Positions 22,230 through 35,110 of a stretch of DNA of 64,000 bases are shown here, piece by piece. The notes under the pieces are model-generated. The model worked only from the letters and a program-made list of their open reading frames with translations, was not told where the DNA came from and did no database searches. A program made the position numbers and the translations under genes. The stretch's first letter is position 1; every line of letters begins with the position of its first letter. Source of the DNA: Chrysemys picta bellii (Eukaryota; Chordata; Testudines; Emydidae); assembly GCF_011386835.1 (NCBI RefSeq), contig NC_088795.1, forward strand, positions 16,969,441 through 17,033,440, in the 5' to 3' direction.

Positions 22230-23766
22230 CGGTTAAACTGATGGCTAGAGAGGAACACTTTTCTCAGGAGCTGCTGCGTGCGTGCGTGTGTGAGTCCTTT
22301 GCTTACAATGGCAGATAGGGCCTTGATCGCACTTAGCTGCATTAGGAGGTCAGACAGGGAGATACCCATTTGTTTCAGTTTGACCCCAGCCAAATTGCTT
22401 TTTGATAGTCAAGAGTGTTAACTGAACTGGAATTCTTCATCTAGCCCTAGGGAGGAAAGCAGTGGTTCAGGTCAAATGAACATAAAGGCTTTTATTTTTT
22501 GCCTTAAATAGCATTCTCATTTTCCTACTCTCCAAAGCATTGAGACGGGACTGTACATTTTGAAACAATGTCTGATGGATCCGTTTAATTTTTTGCTTTC
22601 CAAAGAATACACTTTTGGTGTCGATAAACTATTTTATGAACTTCTGTTTATTTTGGTTGTCGGAAACAACAAAAAGGTACCTCTACACTGAACATATTTT
22701 CTTACTTTCGCTGTTTTAATGAATGACACTTTTTACAATCATTTTCATATGAGAAATTTGTTCAGAGTCAAGTTATGATTTATAAGGATTTTTTTTTCTG
22801 CATCTTCTCTTTTTGCTGCACTTTTTACTTCTGACTGTACCTCAAACTCGTATATCCAAATCTGTCTTTTTTTTAAAGTTTGATTCCTCTCCTCTTAGAA
22901 GTCAACTCTTTAAAAAAAAAACAAAAAAACACAACAATCTGTACATTGTAATTTGGGCCATGATGTTGAATTCTTTCTTTCTTTTTTATTTGGGAAGGAT
23001 TTTCTTTTATCCAAGGGAGATAATGCATTTTAAGTTTATGGAGGGGAACGCTTCATTTATAAATGACTCTGATTCCAGTCCCCCACTCCTACTCTTTCTT
23101 GAACAGCTGGAAGAATAAGTCTTATTCTGTCCATCAAACTATCATTTCGAAGTCTGTGTTTAAAATACCTCTGTCATGACCCTGTGGCATTCCTGCTATT
23201 ATAGGTCCACAGGGATGGAGCTGCTTTTCAGGGGAAACAAAGGGAGGCAAAAGCCATTCCATAGGTGTATCAGATAACAGCCATCAATGTCATGGCCTGT
23301 TATCAAATGCTGTCATCATTATACTCAGCAAGTAAAACCCTCTCCCGAGACTCCTACTCCAAAGGTAAATGATTCCTGTGAGTGCATCTGCCTTTTGTAA
23401 CAAAACGATGGGCGGTGGATATAAGGCTGGTCATGTACTACAGGAATCAGTCCTATTCGAAGAACGTGTGAGTTGCTGTTGACATCCAACCAGTGGGCCA
23501 AATGGGGTGCACGGGCGTAACTAAAAGCAGAATTAGGTTCTTTGGGTTGGATCCTAAACTGGTGTAAATCAGCCTCGTTCCCATGGACTTCAATGGAGCC
23601 ACGTTGATTTATTCCAACTGCTCATTTGGCTCATTATCACTCCAAATGGAACATAGTTCTGCAAATGTTTTAACTCATATGATTTATGCGATTTATTTAT
23701 TTAATTGATGACTATACACTTCACACTGAAAAATGTTTTATTTGATCTTAAATATGGCAATGTGGC

Positions 23767-23772
23767 AATAAA
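23767..23772 (+). promoter_or_regulatory. Candidate poly(A) signal AATAAA (proximal)
   Basis: Canonical hexamer about 1.54 kb after the FGF5 stop. The downstream sequence is only weakly GU-rich. Confidence 0.4.
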
Positions 23773-24294
23773 CAATATTATAGCTACTTGAACCTTTGGA
23801 AGTATTTTTTCTAGTTATGGTAGAGTGGTGTAGATTTTAAATGTCAATAATTATTCATTTATATTTTTTCTAGTAACTAATTATGCATATAAAAGAATTT
23901 TGGACATACACACAGATCTAGCTGTGTTGTGTATGTACAAAAATACTAGAGTTGAAACTGATCACCAATTAAGCCTTAATAGACTTTACAATGGCTTGCA
24001 TTAGTAGAACCAAAACTCTCATATTAATTGTACTAACATATTTTAGTTGCATATCAGTGCAAAGCCATGTGCTGCTTTCAAATATTTTACCAAAAAATCA
24101 ATAATCATACAAAATATTATTTCCATTAAAAGCTTGGCTTTTCATCCATCATTGTTTTGAGTGAGTTCAAGGCCTTTTCCCAAACATTTCATTTAATCCA
24201 GTTGAAATATAAGCATACTACATAGTGTCTTTATTTTAAAGAGCTTTTGCCTACATGCATACACTATAGATACCGCAAGAGATGGTGATGCCAT

Positions 24295-24300
24295 AATAAA
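24295..24300 (+). promoter_or_regulatory. Candidate poly(A) signal AATAAA (distal)
   Basis: Canonical hexamer about 2.07 kb after the stop, followed by GTATAACTGTGTTTAATTT and another GT-containing stretch that could be the downstream element. Confidence 0.45.
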
Positions 24301-25274
24301 GTATAACTGTGTTTAATTTTAAAACATAGTTGTGTAATTTCTCTTTTCTTCTGTCAACTATCCTACAATGTTTTTATTGAATATGAAGAATGGATGTTGC
24401 TAAATTAGCTACTACACATGTTTCTATTAAAGGGTTTGGCAGGAGATAATATTGTTGACAGTAAAGAGTGAGGCAAAATGAGCATACATGCTCCTTTTGT
24501 ACTACATGCTCCACATATTTTACAGGATGACAAAAGAACCCAATCACTTATCTTGTACACTTATTTTGACTTGATTAGCAACAGCAAAGTTAAAGCAGAA
24601 CAACACAGATGTGTTATGGGGGCCCATGCTCATTAATTTCAAATGCTAAAGCCAAACTAAAATTAAAAAATTCAAATTGCACTTCTTATCTACAGTTTAC
24701 CAGCCATACACAATTACATATAATTAATGTTTAGTGAAGCATAGGGCTACCTAAATTAACTAATTGAATGAACACATATGCAGAAGACATATATAATACA
24801 ACACCTTCCTAATCCTCATTACCCAGGGGATCTACACATACAATACGTGGATGGTTATGTCTGATGTCAATAAGCAGAACTGTCTTTACCGGTAGAATAA
24901 TAACAAACAAAATATAGTCAGGATTTGCTATGAAATGTAATTGTCTTCTATCACAAAACACAAATTAAAAAAATTACATTTAGGGAAGAATCTTTGCAGA
25001 TACCCCAGCCTGTACAACAAAGAACATTCTTCTCTTTTATCTATGTATTGCCCCTCATAACAAATCCAAAATCCAGCTGTAACTTTAGTGTCACATTTTA
25101 GTAACAGCAGCTACCAGAATAAACAGATCTCTGTGTTCCTGGCAAAAGAACACATTTAGAATTCTTTCAGAGATAGCCCATATCCTGCCACAAGAAGGGC
25201 CACCAATTTTACCAACTAGGTCCCCAATCCTGCAAGCACTCATGTGCATAACTTTACCCATGTGAGTAATCCAG

Positions 25275-25395
25275 TGGAGATAATTATGATTTCTATGACT
25301 ATAAGAACCTCAGTCAGGGCTGAGGGCACTGTGGTACAAAACCCCCTGCACAAAGACAGTTCCTGCTCCAGGGAGCTCACATTCTAAGATTAAAC
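25275..25395 (-). repeat. L2/CR1-superfamily 3' tail, reverse
   Basis: GGGCTGAGGGCACTGTGGTA, GACAGTTCCTGCTCCAGGGA and GCTCACATTCTAAG form the reversed order of the old LINE tail also seen forward at 55.2 kb. Confidence 0.6.
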
Positions 25396-26819
25396 CATGC
25401 TGTTTCACTGTCAGACTGGCATCTCTTTTGTTAATAAGATTTTGAGTCTGAACAAACTGACCATCACTTGTGGAACAAAACAAAACATAGATTTTGAAAC
25501 CAAATGAAAATTGACTGTTTTGCCTGTTTCTACTCACAGTGAAATTTCCATCCCTTCATCAATCCACTGGATTGTTGCCAATGCTTGGATTCTATTTAAG
25601 AGAGCTTGATTTATAGGGGCAACCTATTTATAGCAGAAAGGACAACTTTTATCCCTGTATTAGAGAGCTCATGTTAGGCTATAATCCTGCAAACATTTAA
25701 GCACATGAATTACATTACTCACGTGTGCAGTCCACTGAAATAAAGGCTCTGACCCTGCAGCCCATAGGAACTTGGGCATGACTCATCATCAAGGGAACTC
25801 TTTCTAATGGTTTTAATAGGAATTACCCTGGGACCTGAAGGAGTCTCAGATCAGTGGGACTACTCCCACGAGCAAGGGTTGTAAGATTGGACCCACTATC
25901 ATCACGATATCTGCTTTGTTATTTTGCAAGCCATATAAACTGTTCTATTGGAATATCAGAAGGTGTCCGAATAAATTTTACTTTTAATTCAGTAGTCAAT
26001 GTGGTTAATTCCACTAGACTAGACGCCCCACAGCACACAGAAGAAGGGATCTCTCTATATCCTACAGAGAGATTAGCAAACATGTAATCTCACAGTTATA
26101 GGTCCAGTTCAAATGTGTTTCTCATTAAATATTTTGCTATTCCCTCTGTGGGAAGTGGAGAATTTCTCAGATTTCAGTGCAGCCAGGTGAAATTCTGCTG
26201 AGGAAGCAATACCAGGCTTCTTTTTTCTCCAGGGTACAATTAAACCAATGCTTCCCTAGCAGTATTTTACCTTACTGTGGGGTTCTTTCTAGTGCATTTA
26301 AATTCCACAGAGTTCAGTGCCTTTTTACTGGATGACGGCTGTTGTTGATCCCATGGTTCTGTTAATCCGGAGCACACATGGGATTACAGGTGGGGTTTTA
26401 CGAGATTATTAAAAAATGTTTAAACAAGAATTCTAAACCCCGCAAAATGTATCATGAATAAAATTGTTAGGGGCACAGGAAAGCTGTCCATATGGACCCA
26501 ATGCCTTCACACCACCTCCATTTCCACGCCTGGAGTGTTTGGCTCTGTTGGAGGGCCGGGATGTGAGGGCTTCTCCCTGCTAAGAGCTGTGCCCAGAATC
26601 CCTCTCCAGGGAGGTTTCTTAACTTGGAAGGGGTCCTCTCTGCACTAAAGTTAATGTAGCTTCATGCAGAGAGGGTCACTCCAAGCAGAGGAACCCCTGC
26701 TGTCCAGGAGAGGGATTAGTACAATCTGTGGGAGATGATGCATAGTCTATAGTAGCCCTACCCCCTCCCAATCCCTTTCCTTGTATGGATCTCAGGGCAA
26801 GGAATGTCCGAATACAGAA

Positions 26820-27130
26820 TATGAAGTTTGGGTGCAGGTCTAAAAAAAAAGTTTCCTTTGATATCAGTAGAAACATTTTTTTATTTTTATTTTCTTGCTT
26901 TTGAGGCTTTAAAAAATGATTTAAAAAAATAATAAAATAGTGAGAAATTCCGAAACCAAATGTCTTTCCAAAATGACACACTGAAACGGTTTGCTTTGGA
27001 AAGGCTGAAATGAACTGTTTTGACATTTACGAATTTCCCCCCATCCAAGTAATTGACTCTAATTCATGTCCACCTAAATCCACATTCTTCAGGGAAAAAA
27101 GGATTTGCACGAAAATTTTGCCCAGCTCTA
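26820..27130. repeat. GAAAATTT/AAATTTTC-rich dispersed repeat
   Basis: Same family as at 15.7 and 17.1 kb, with phrases GTTTCCTTTGATATCAGTAG, TTCCAAAATGACACACTGAA and GAAAATTTTGCCCAGCTCTA. Confidence 0.45.
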
Positions 27131-30100
27131 CTCAGGACCCGAGGAAGGCTCTTGACGGGGAGGTGGGCGGGGGGGAATTGTGCCATGGGAGGCATCTGAT
27201 ACACCTTGCTCTGTGAGGGGGAAGCCGAGGCAGTACTTAAGATGTTCTGTGTGGCAGTATGCTGTATATTTTGTGAACGAATTCATGTTACCGTTTTGAA
27301 AAAAAAGCAAGGACAGAGATTTCTCCCAGAAGCACATAAAATTCACGGAGCCAAGCAAGAATTCAGCAGAGTTCCCTGTCTGGCGCCTGGACTGAATTTG
27401 GTCCATATTCTTCACTACAGTAACTATTACTATGTGATACTGAATAAACAGATGTTTGCATCAGCAGTGATGAAGTTAAGATCCAGGGCCAGATTTACTA
27501 AGTCCCTCAGCATTGCCCTGCTTGGTGGTCTAAGGTACAAATTTCTAGGGAATATATTACCTAACTGTATTTGCTTACCGGAGCCAGGTAGATGTTAGGA
27601 AATGGGGACATGTTAAAGCTTAATATCTGAAATTTCTGAAAGCCCCAGAGTGAGCGCTGGCTGCCAAACTGAACAGTCAACTAAATAAAAGTGGACTTTA
27701 AGCGGTGGGAAGCAGGACGGTCCCTCTGCACCAATGTCAGCCTCAAATGATTGTCTTACACAGTCTATCACCAGCTTCATCTGTTGCAGCTCTGGCCTGT
27801 ACAAGGACTTTCTCACTACCCAACACAGTGCTGGAGACAAAAAAGTAAACTCTTTTCCCTCTGGGTACCCTAGTAAGTCCAGTTGGCTGGGATAATGAGA
27901 TTGAACGCACTCGTGTGCCCCTGTTCCCTGACTGCTCAGCTTTATCCACCAGACACAGAATGGTGAGTGAGTTCTCCCTCTGTGCTGCATTACCTGTACA
28001 TGGGATCCGAAGGGGATTGGGGAAACTTAAAGGAAAACAGCCCTCTATTCCTAGCATACACAGACCAAATCCATTGCCTTAATTCTCAGGCACAAAGGAT
28101 CTGTAGAGAGCAGCAGAGGCAACTCTGAGGGAAGCCCGTCTCCAGAACATTCTGAACACACTCCACCTACGTCGAGGGGCAACCTTGAGCTATGCAAATG
28201 TATGCTGGCCCTGGAGATCCTAAAGTGATGGAAAGGAAAGGAGGAACAGGAGAACCCTGCCATTGGGGCTGGTGATAGCCCTGGGACATTTGGTGCTCAA
28301 GAGGTACATGAGAATCCCCCCTCCTCCCCAGAGACTGGGAAAATGACCAACAAGTTGCTGAACTAAGCCAAACAGTTCTCCATGCCCTCACCCTATCCCT
28401 GCTCCTTGGCCCCGCAGATTCCATCCCTTCCCCCCATCTCCTCCTCATCCTCTCTCCTCTCCACCACCAGACATCAGCCCCCACTGCCGACAGACAGCTC
28501 CCCTGACTCAAGGTGGATTTGTAACTGTAGTAAAGTGGTCATGATAGGGTTAACTAGGTTCTCCAGAGTATTATGGCCTTGAGCCACTCTCCACCCCTCC
28601 TTTGCTTCTTGTTTTGTGGGTGGGAGTTTTCCCTCCCCACTCTGTTCCCAGCCTACCGTCCAGTGCACTGAGCGGCCCTTTGATAGCGGTAACCATCTGC
28701 ACAACACTCACCTATCCTCTGGGCTGCTGCCGCCAGGTGCCTGGCTGTATTTCCAGATTATTTTTTACCCCTTCTTTGGCTGTGGAAAGCAAAGAATTCC
28801 CTAGGGACCGGAGCCACCGATGACTTTGCCCACAGAATGCAGAAGGCGAATGCTACCATTTCCCATAGTGCTGAGCTTTCCCCTTCCCCCCCGTCCCTTC
28901 TACCACTTTGTCCATTTATTTTCAAGGGAGGAGCAGTTTTTTCTCTAAAGGACCTTAGACAAAATCTTTTAGCAGAGTCCAGCTGCCAGTCTGAGCTTGG
29001 CACCAAGTTGTATTTTTCCTTTCAGATAAGTGGTCAGGAGGGGCTGGAAAGTTGTGAGCGGGGGCTGAGGTGTTACTATTTAAGACAGAGAACAGTCATA
29101 GCCAGGCCTAGGAGATGGTTGATTCAGCTCCACCTTTAAGTTTCAAAATGGAAGCTTCTCTCTCCCTAGGCACCTTGAGAACTGTCTTTCAGGGCCAGCT
29201 AGGCAGTGGGCAGAGAGGTGATGTCATATGCTCGTTACCACATGGTGCCAAAAATCAGGCAGAAGGGTTCTGAAATGGGCCTTTTCATCCTGCCCACTCT
29301 TACCACTCCCCAGCAGACGGCGAAGTGGCAACATCCAGGTCAGAAGTGAGATGTCAGTGGCAGGGCATTGGAAGAGGAAGAAGGAACATGCTTGCAGCAG
29401 GATATTTCCAGCACAGAGATCGATATCATTGACGAGTTCATGAGGAAGCGGGACCTGAACCATACTGGTGCCACATGAACAATCTGTAGATGACCGGGAC
29501 AGGCAATAGGAGGAACTGTGGATGAGGATGACTGTGGTGGGTGGGCACAGGAGAGGACACCAACATGAAGTGGAAGTTGCCACAAGAAACAACAAAGGGA
29601 ATTCTGCATGAAATTGCACTGGTGGAGCGGGGCCATGTGCGGAAGAAAGATGGGTAGCGCAGCTCCTTCCAGGATTATGGGTATGAGAGTCCATTATTTC
29701 TATCAAAGTCACAATGGATGAAGGAGGCCTGGCAACCTCTCCAATGCAGAAGAGGCCAGACTGTAAGTCAGAATCACAGTACATACTGCACCAGAGAACA
29801 CAGTGGATGTGTGTAAACACCACAGTTTAGTATTGCTGTGCACAGTCACTTGAATCAGGTTTTACTAACAGGCACAAAGATGTCACTTGTCCCATGTGCT
29901 GTTTGAAGTTCTTGAAAATCAGCACCCACTTCAATCATATGCTAGTTCAGTTATCAGGCCCACCCTCTACCCTGCCCCTCTGAATTCTCCCCTGGCTTTT
30001 CCAGGACAGAGGTGTGAAAAGAAGTTTATGCTCTCTGTGATACCACATGGCACTAGAGCTCAGGTTGAAGGGTCCGCAGCTTCCAACAAGCTCCATGGGT

Positions 30101-33100
30101 CTGGTCCAGCTCCACAGGGTCCATGCTGTTCAGATAGATTAATAATATTTTTCTCATACTTAGGACAAAGCCCTAGAAGAACAAAACCCATCTCCTGATG
30201 GACCCCCAAGAGCAGTAGTGCTGAAAGAACAAGTAAAACAGAGAGCCCTAAGAAGGAATGTGAGAAAGGTGGATCAATTTAAAACAAAGTGATTGAAATC
30301 ATTAATTTTAATCATTATGTAAACTGATTTTAATATTCTTTTGTAGTTGTACTTTGCAGCTATTTCCCTAAAGAAAGATTGAGTCTCATTGGTTGGTAAC
30401 CATTAAAACATGTTGATTTACAACAAAATATAGCCTTTGTGCTAAATTTGGTATTTCTTTTTGCAAACCAGGAGGATACACTATATCTATACACATTTAT
30501 TTAAACAATTATGTAGCTTAACTTGCATTTATTCAGATTTTTAATTTTTACATTTATGTTAGAAAATGGTGACTGGTGCTGTTCTAGATGAGGATTAACT
30601 CTTTTACTTGTGGCTTGTGTCAAGCTCTATTTGGATAAAACTTTAAATTCAATAAAAATGCAAAAAGCTAATATTTTTAATTTTTTTCACTAGTTAAATG
30701 AACAACCTTAAATATTTTGTACCTAAGGAGAAAATGCATATAAAAATGTATCAAAACACGTTTTGCATTTAAAACTAACTGAATTACTATAAAAAAAGAC
30801 ATATTATTTGTAGTTAGCGAATTGAACTGATTGTTCCTGGTCATGATGCCCTTCAAGATTTTAGAATTAGTAGATCTCATCCTTTTACACCTAGTTTTTA
30901 TTCATAAACTGGAAGAGGAAAGCAAGCCTTCTTGCTTTTGCAACTCTCTATTGCTTTCTTAACTTTGAATCTACTAGTCATTGAACTGAACTAGTTGAAT
31001 AAATTGAAATGGAGAAAATATTCTCTCTGCACCTAAAGAAGAGACGACTGCTGTCAATGGCTGGTTTAGTACTTCAATAAACTCTGGTTCCAGTTGCTTA
31101 GCCAATGGCTTCCACCACTTCAATGATTTGGCTTTCTTTAAAATTTGGCAGCAAATTTCTAATTTAAATTTAAATTTAATGTAATATATTTATAAAATTA
31201 ACTTGAATTATTTTAATGGAACATAGCAAATTTAGTCCTTAACACAGATTGCCATAATTTTACATTTAATTTTAAATAGTTTTTTTTTAAATAAACCCGT
31301 ATTGAATTTAAATAAAAAATCTGAGTTTTTAATAAAAAATGATATATTTTTATCCACCCTGAAGGCAGGGACTGCAATTAACTTCGGACTGTCTCTTCCA
31401 GCCTCCTCAGCACTGGACCACCCATTGCCCAGAGTGCAGGATGCAAACTTGCCACAAGAACAGCAGCATCCTCCCAGGAGACCTTTACACAGCAGTCCTG
31501 CAGGCTCCCCTCAAGAAAGACCTGAAACTCCTGTGCCACCATATAAGGCTAAGGAAATCGCACTCCTCTATCCTTGCACACCTCTGTCTCCTGCATCTGT
31601 ATCAGATGAGGGCAACTGGGACTAAGTACCACCCAGGAAGAGCGAATTCATAGAGATCCTAGTTACTCCAGATGAGTCCATAGTGCAGAAATTGCATAGA
31701 TGTTCATATAGTTGCTGGAGTGCATGGATAGTCCAATAGTGTGACCAGTGTGAGCCGTGCTGAGCTGAGTGGAGTGAGGCTATTTCTGCCCTACATGAGA
31801 AGCAGGACAGCCAGACTGCAGTTCTGACTAGAAAAGCAGATGCAGTCATGCTAGTGACTACCCTGTAGCCATCACTATGCAGTCACAGGTGAAAACAAAG
31901 TTCCTTGAACAAGATGAAGACCAGCCAGCCTTCCTCACAGGAAGAAAGTCCTTTAGATGAGTTGAGATGAGTTGCTGGCAGTTCAGGGGATGAGGTGGGA
32001 TGCAAAGTGGGATGGGAAATGAGAGGGAGATTTGAGCGGAACTGATCTGAACTGTATGTGTCTTTTTTCAAAGTCTCTTTCTAGGAACTCAAAAAGGGGA
32101 AAAGTGAACATCATAGTTCATGTCCCTCATTATTTTGTCCACCAGTTAGGTCTAATATCCATCACACCAATTTTGGTCTATTAACTTCCACATCTTCTTC
32201 TTTACCAAGCATAATTTCAACAGTCCTTAGATTAGATCAACGTGGCCTTTTGGGGTTAGACTAATCCAGCTTCTTTGCCTGTCTCTTTTGTACTTGTTAC
32301 AATATTCCACGTCGTAAACCGCTTGCCCTATTTTCATGGTTATATTGTAACATCTTGTGAACTTCTGCATACTTTTAACGTTTTAGCTCACAATAAGGGT
32401 ACAATTTGTAGCCCCAATAGTCACAATAGTGGGGATCCATTTCCCCCTCATTGCCCGGGTTGGGGGTGGGGGGAGGAAGGGAGGAAGAAGGGATTTTGCA
32501 TGAAGTTCTCAGGCTTTCATTTACCTTTCTAAGCTTTGCCATCTGAATGGTAATTATTTAAGTCTGAATGGCGTCTTCCTGCTAATAGGATACCTAAGCT
32601 AAGCACTTTACATGCTGTCTGCAAACTGTGGGCCAGATTGTGCCTTTGAGGCACAAGCCCATGCTGGTGGTGGTGTGGAGTAGCTCTGCCTTGCCCAGAG
32701 CTCCAGGAGACATGGTGCCTCAAGCAGACAGAATCCCCCCTTCCCGCCCCAGCTTTCCCCTGTGTGTCTAGCCAGCTCTGCTGGCCTATGAGAGGGGACA
32801 GGAGGCAGGGCCCTGGCCACGAGTGCTAGGATGGAGCTCAGGAAAGTGCAGGGACTGCACTATGCCTTGCTCAATGTGTGGTGGGAGTTCAAAGGGGGAA
32901 ATCCCACTCCTCTATCCTTGCACACCCAAGCAAGAATAAGCACACTCTGGCCCGGTGTATAGGAATACAAACATCTCCAGGGTGAAACATGTCAGCACTG
33001 GTAAGAGAACACTGCAATGCTACCTAGCATTGTAGCACACGAAGAATTCTTTAACTAATGGAAACCAAGTGGGGGAATTTCATTGGGCAGAATGTACTGG

Positions 33101-33841
33101 AATTGCCCAAACTGGAATCAGGACATACATTTGCAAACGTCACCGGTAAGCGTCACCTCAACTTTATGGATCTTCCAAAAAAAAAATTATATTTATGGCT
33201 GCATGGGGCCTTAGTGCCTCCTTAGATGATGGCACACCTACCCCCAGGAAAAGGGCTTTTCTGGGTTAGGTCACATTTATATAATAAGGAAACAGATGTA
33301 AGTGCTCAATTTAAATAGCAGTGTACAATGGAAGAGGTGTTAACAGATCTGGCAGGTGTTAGGACTAATGCTACTTTATAGTTCCTCTTGTGCAATGTTT
33401 CTGTGGAATATATGAGCAGAAGGAGGACTGGGATGTACAGAGAGGGAAGGTTGATGGTGAGAGAAGGGCTGGAGCTTAGGATTGGGAAGTCCTGAGTACA
33501 AGCACCAAAACACTGGCATTTCATGGTCTCCGCCAGTGTTGATGTACCAATGCCTTAGTGAGGCACAATCTCAACACTGGGGCCTCCCAGACTCCCCATG
33601 CCAAGGCATTGGTGCACCAAAGGCACTATGGTGCTGGTGCTTTGGCTACTCCCAAGCCCCTATCCCAACATCTCAGCCCCGCTAACCACCAAAAGCTCGC
33701 TTAGCCACCATCTCAGCTTCCCCACCCCTGAAGAATCCATTCCTAGTCATAAAGTGGGGACCTGGCAGACTTGTGTGAAAGCTGTTCTGGGGCAGGAAAT
33801 GGATGAGGTCTGTTAAATCTAGAAGAGGCTGCAGCTCCACT

Positions 33842-34027
33842 CTGATGAACGAACTGTGGTTCGTGAGAAGAGAACAGATGTCTGATGAACCATGGGACGC
33901 TCATCAAACATGATCTCCAGCTTGACAAACTACAGGAGATTCATCAGACCAGAGATCCTCATTGATGAGCTTCCTTCAGTTTACGGGATTTCAGCTTTTA
34001 AGTGAGGAACCACAGTTGGTTAATCAG
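33842..34027. repeat. Inverted-repeat element (~186 bp)
   Basis: The 24-bp arm at 33842-33865 (CTGATGAACGAACTGTGGTT...) is the inverse of 34004-34027 with four mismatches. Between them are several TGATGAA/TTCATCAGA phrases in both orientations. It is probably an unidentified foldback MITE. No target duplication was resolved. Confidence 0.55.
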
Positions 34028-34599
34028 ACCAAACCTCTATCTACTCCACTTCTGACATTCCTGTCCAACTCCATCCACCATCCCTACATCCTGCGGGCGG
34101 AGGGGGTGGGAGGAGGACAGGGCCACATGGGCCTTTGTGGAGGTAGATCTAGGGTTCCAGATTGTATTTTCCAGCTCAAGTCTATGCCCTGCCTCATTCC
34201 CATTTAGATACAAATTTTCCAGCTAGGCTGCATATAGCTAGTGGCCTAGGTCAAGATCCACACAGGTACTTAGGCATCTAAACCTCAGTTTTGGCTTCAC
34301 TGGAATCCACAAAACTTCCACTGAACCCTAAACTCACTTGGTGCCTAAGTATTCAGGGCACATGTTCTCTTGATGCCTCAGTTTCTGCCTGCGGGCATGC
34401 GAACTGCAGCCCCCACCAGGCGTCCAGGTGCCTGTCTAGCTCCCACCAAAGACACACGAACTGGAGCATTCTGTCACCTAAGTCCTGTGCAGGGCCCAAG
34501 CTGGTAGGTGGCCTCTGAGCATGCCTGCCAGATCAGGCCCCATTCAAAATCTGGCCACTACAGCAGGAGGTGGTGGTGCCAGTGTCCTCCTTATGACTT

Positions 34600-34800
34600 T
34601 TAGCCCAGCTGTTAAAGCACATACTTGCAATGAGGGATACCCATTGCCAGAGGGGGAGAAAGGATCTGAACTGTCCCCAGAGAGTGCTCTAATTACTCAG
34701 CTATGGGATTTTGCAATATAAGATGCCCTTTATCTCTCCCATTGAAGCTGTTCTACTGTGGCTAAATAACAAAACAGTGATTGGAGCAGGAGAACTGGAC
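34600..34800. repeat. tRNA-like-promoter dispersed repeat
   Basis: Matches the family at 42.1 and 48.0 kb: TTTTAGCCCAGCTGTTAAAGC, then in reverse AGTGCTCTAATTACTCAGCTA, and CCCATTGAAGCTGTTCTACT with GGAGCAGGAGAACTGGACC. The paired orientations suggest a dimeric or palindromic unit. Confidence 0.5.
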
Positions 34801-34854
34801 CTTATGGTCCCCCTCACTGTAGTATCTATCTTAAATAACTCAAATATTTATAGA

Positions 34855-35110
34855 TTTATAGTCATGCTGTCCTTGTGAGGTAGGCAAGTATTGGTATCCC
34901 CTGTTGGCAAATCAGCAGCTAAGGCCCACAGGAATTAAGCCCCAGATCTTCAAAGGGAACTCCCCTTTAAATCAATAGGAGTTAGGTGTCTAAATACCTT
35001 TGAGGATCTCAGCCTGGGACCTGCCCAAAGTCACATAGTAAATCTGTTCAGAGCTAGGAATTTAACTCTAATCTCCTGAAACCCAAGTCCAGTGCCTTTG
35101 CCATCAGACC
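34855..35110 (-). repeat. MIR-type SINE, reverse, interrupted by a palindromic repeat
   Basis: CTTGTGAGGTAGGCAAGTAT and GGTATCCCCTGTTGGCAAAT begin a reversed MIR. CCTGCCCAAAGTCACATAGT and later phrases complete it. The middle (about 34945-35012) carries the TCAAAG...GAGTTAGGTGTCTAAATACC hairpin family, so the latter inserted into the MIR. Confidence 0.6.

Larger units (their letters stand above)
22230..24315 (+). other. FGF5: FGF5 3' untranslated region (probable extent)
   Basis: This sequence follows the FGF5 stop codon and is AT-rich and free of young transposons. It contains a short GTGCGTGCGTGTG run near 22277. Two canonical poly(A) signals lie at the end. A long 3' UTR is known for mammalian FGF5. 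The true end needs transcript data. Confidence 0.6.

Noticed and set aside
29224..29823. 199-codon minus-strand frame, longest non-repeat frame in the window
   Set aside because: The Cys/Ser/His-rich translation has no family I recognise, and the opposite strand also carries scattered open frames. It may be antisense to a decayed transposon. Not supported as a gene.
31302..31625. 107-codon + strand frame with a TCTCTTCCAG acceptor-like site and proline-rich peptide
   Set aside because: No donor or partner exon, no known domain, alternative frame equally open. Could be a decayed retroelement gag-like piece, but I cannot show it.
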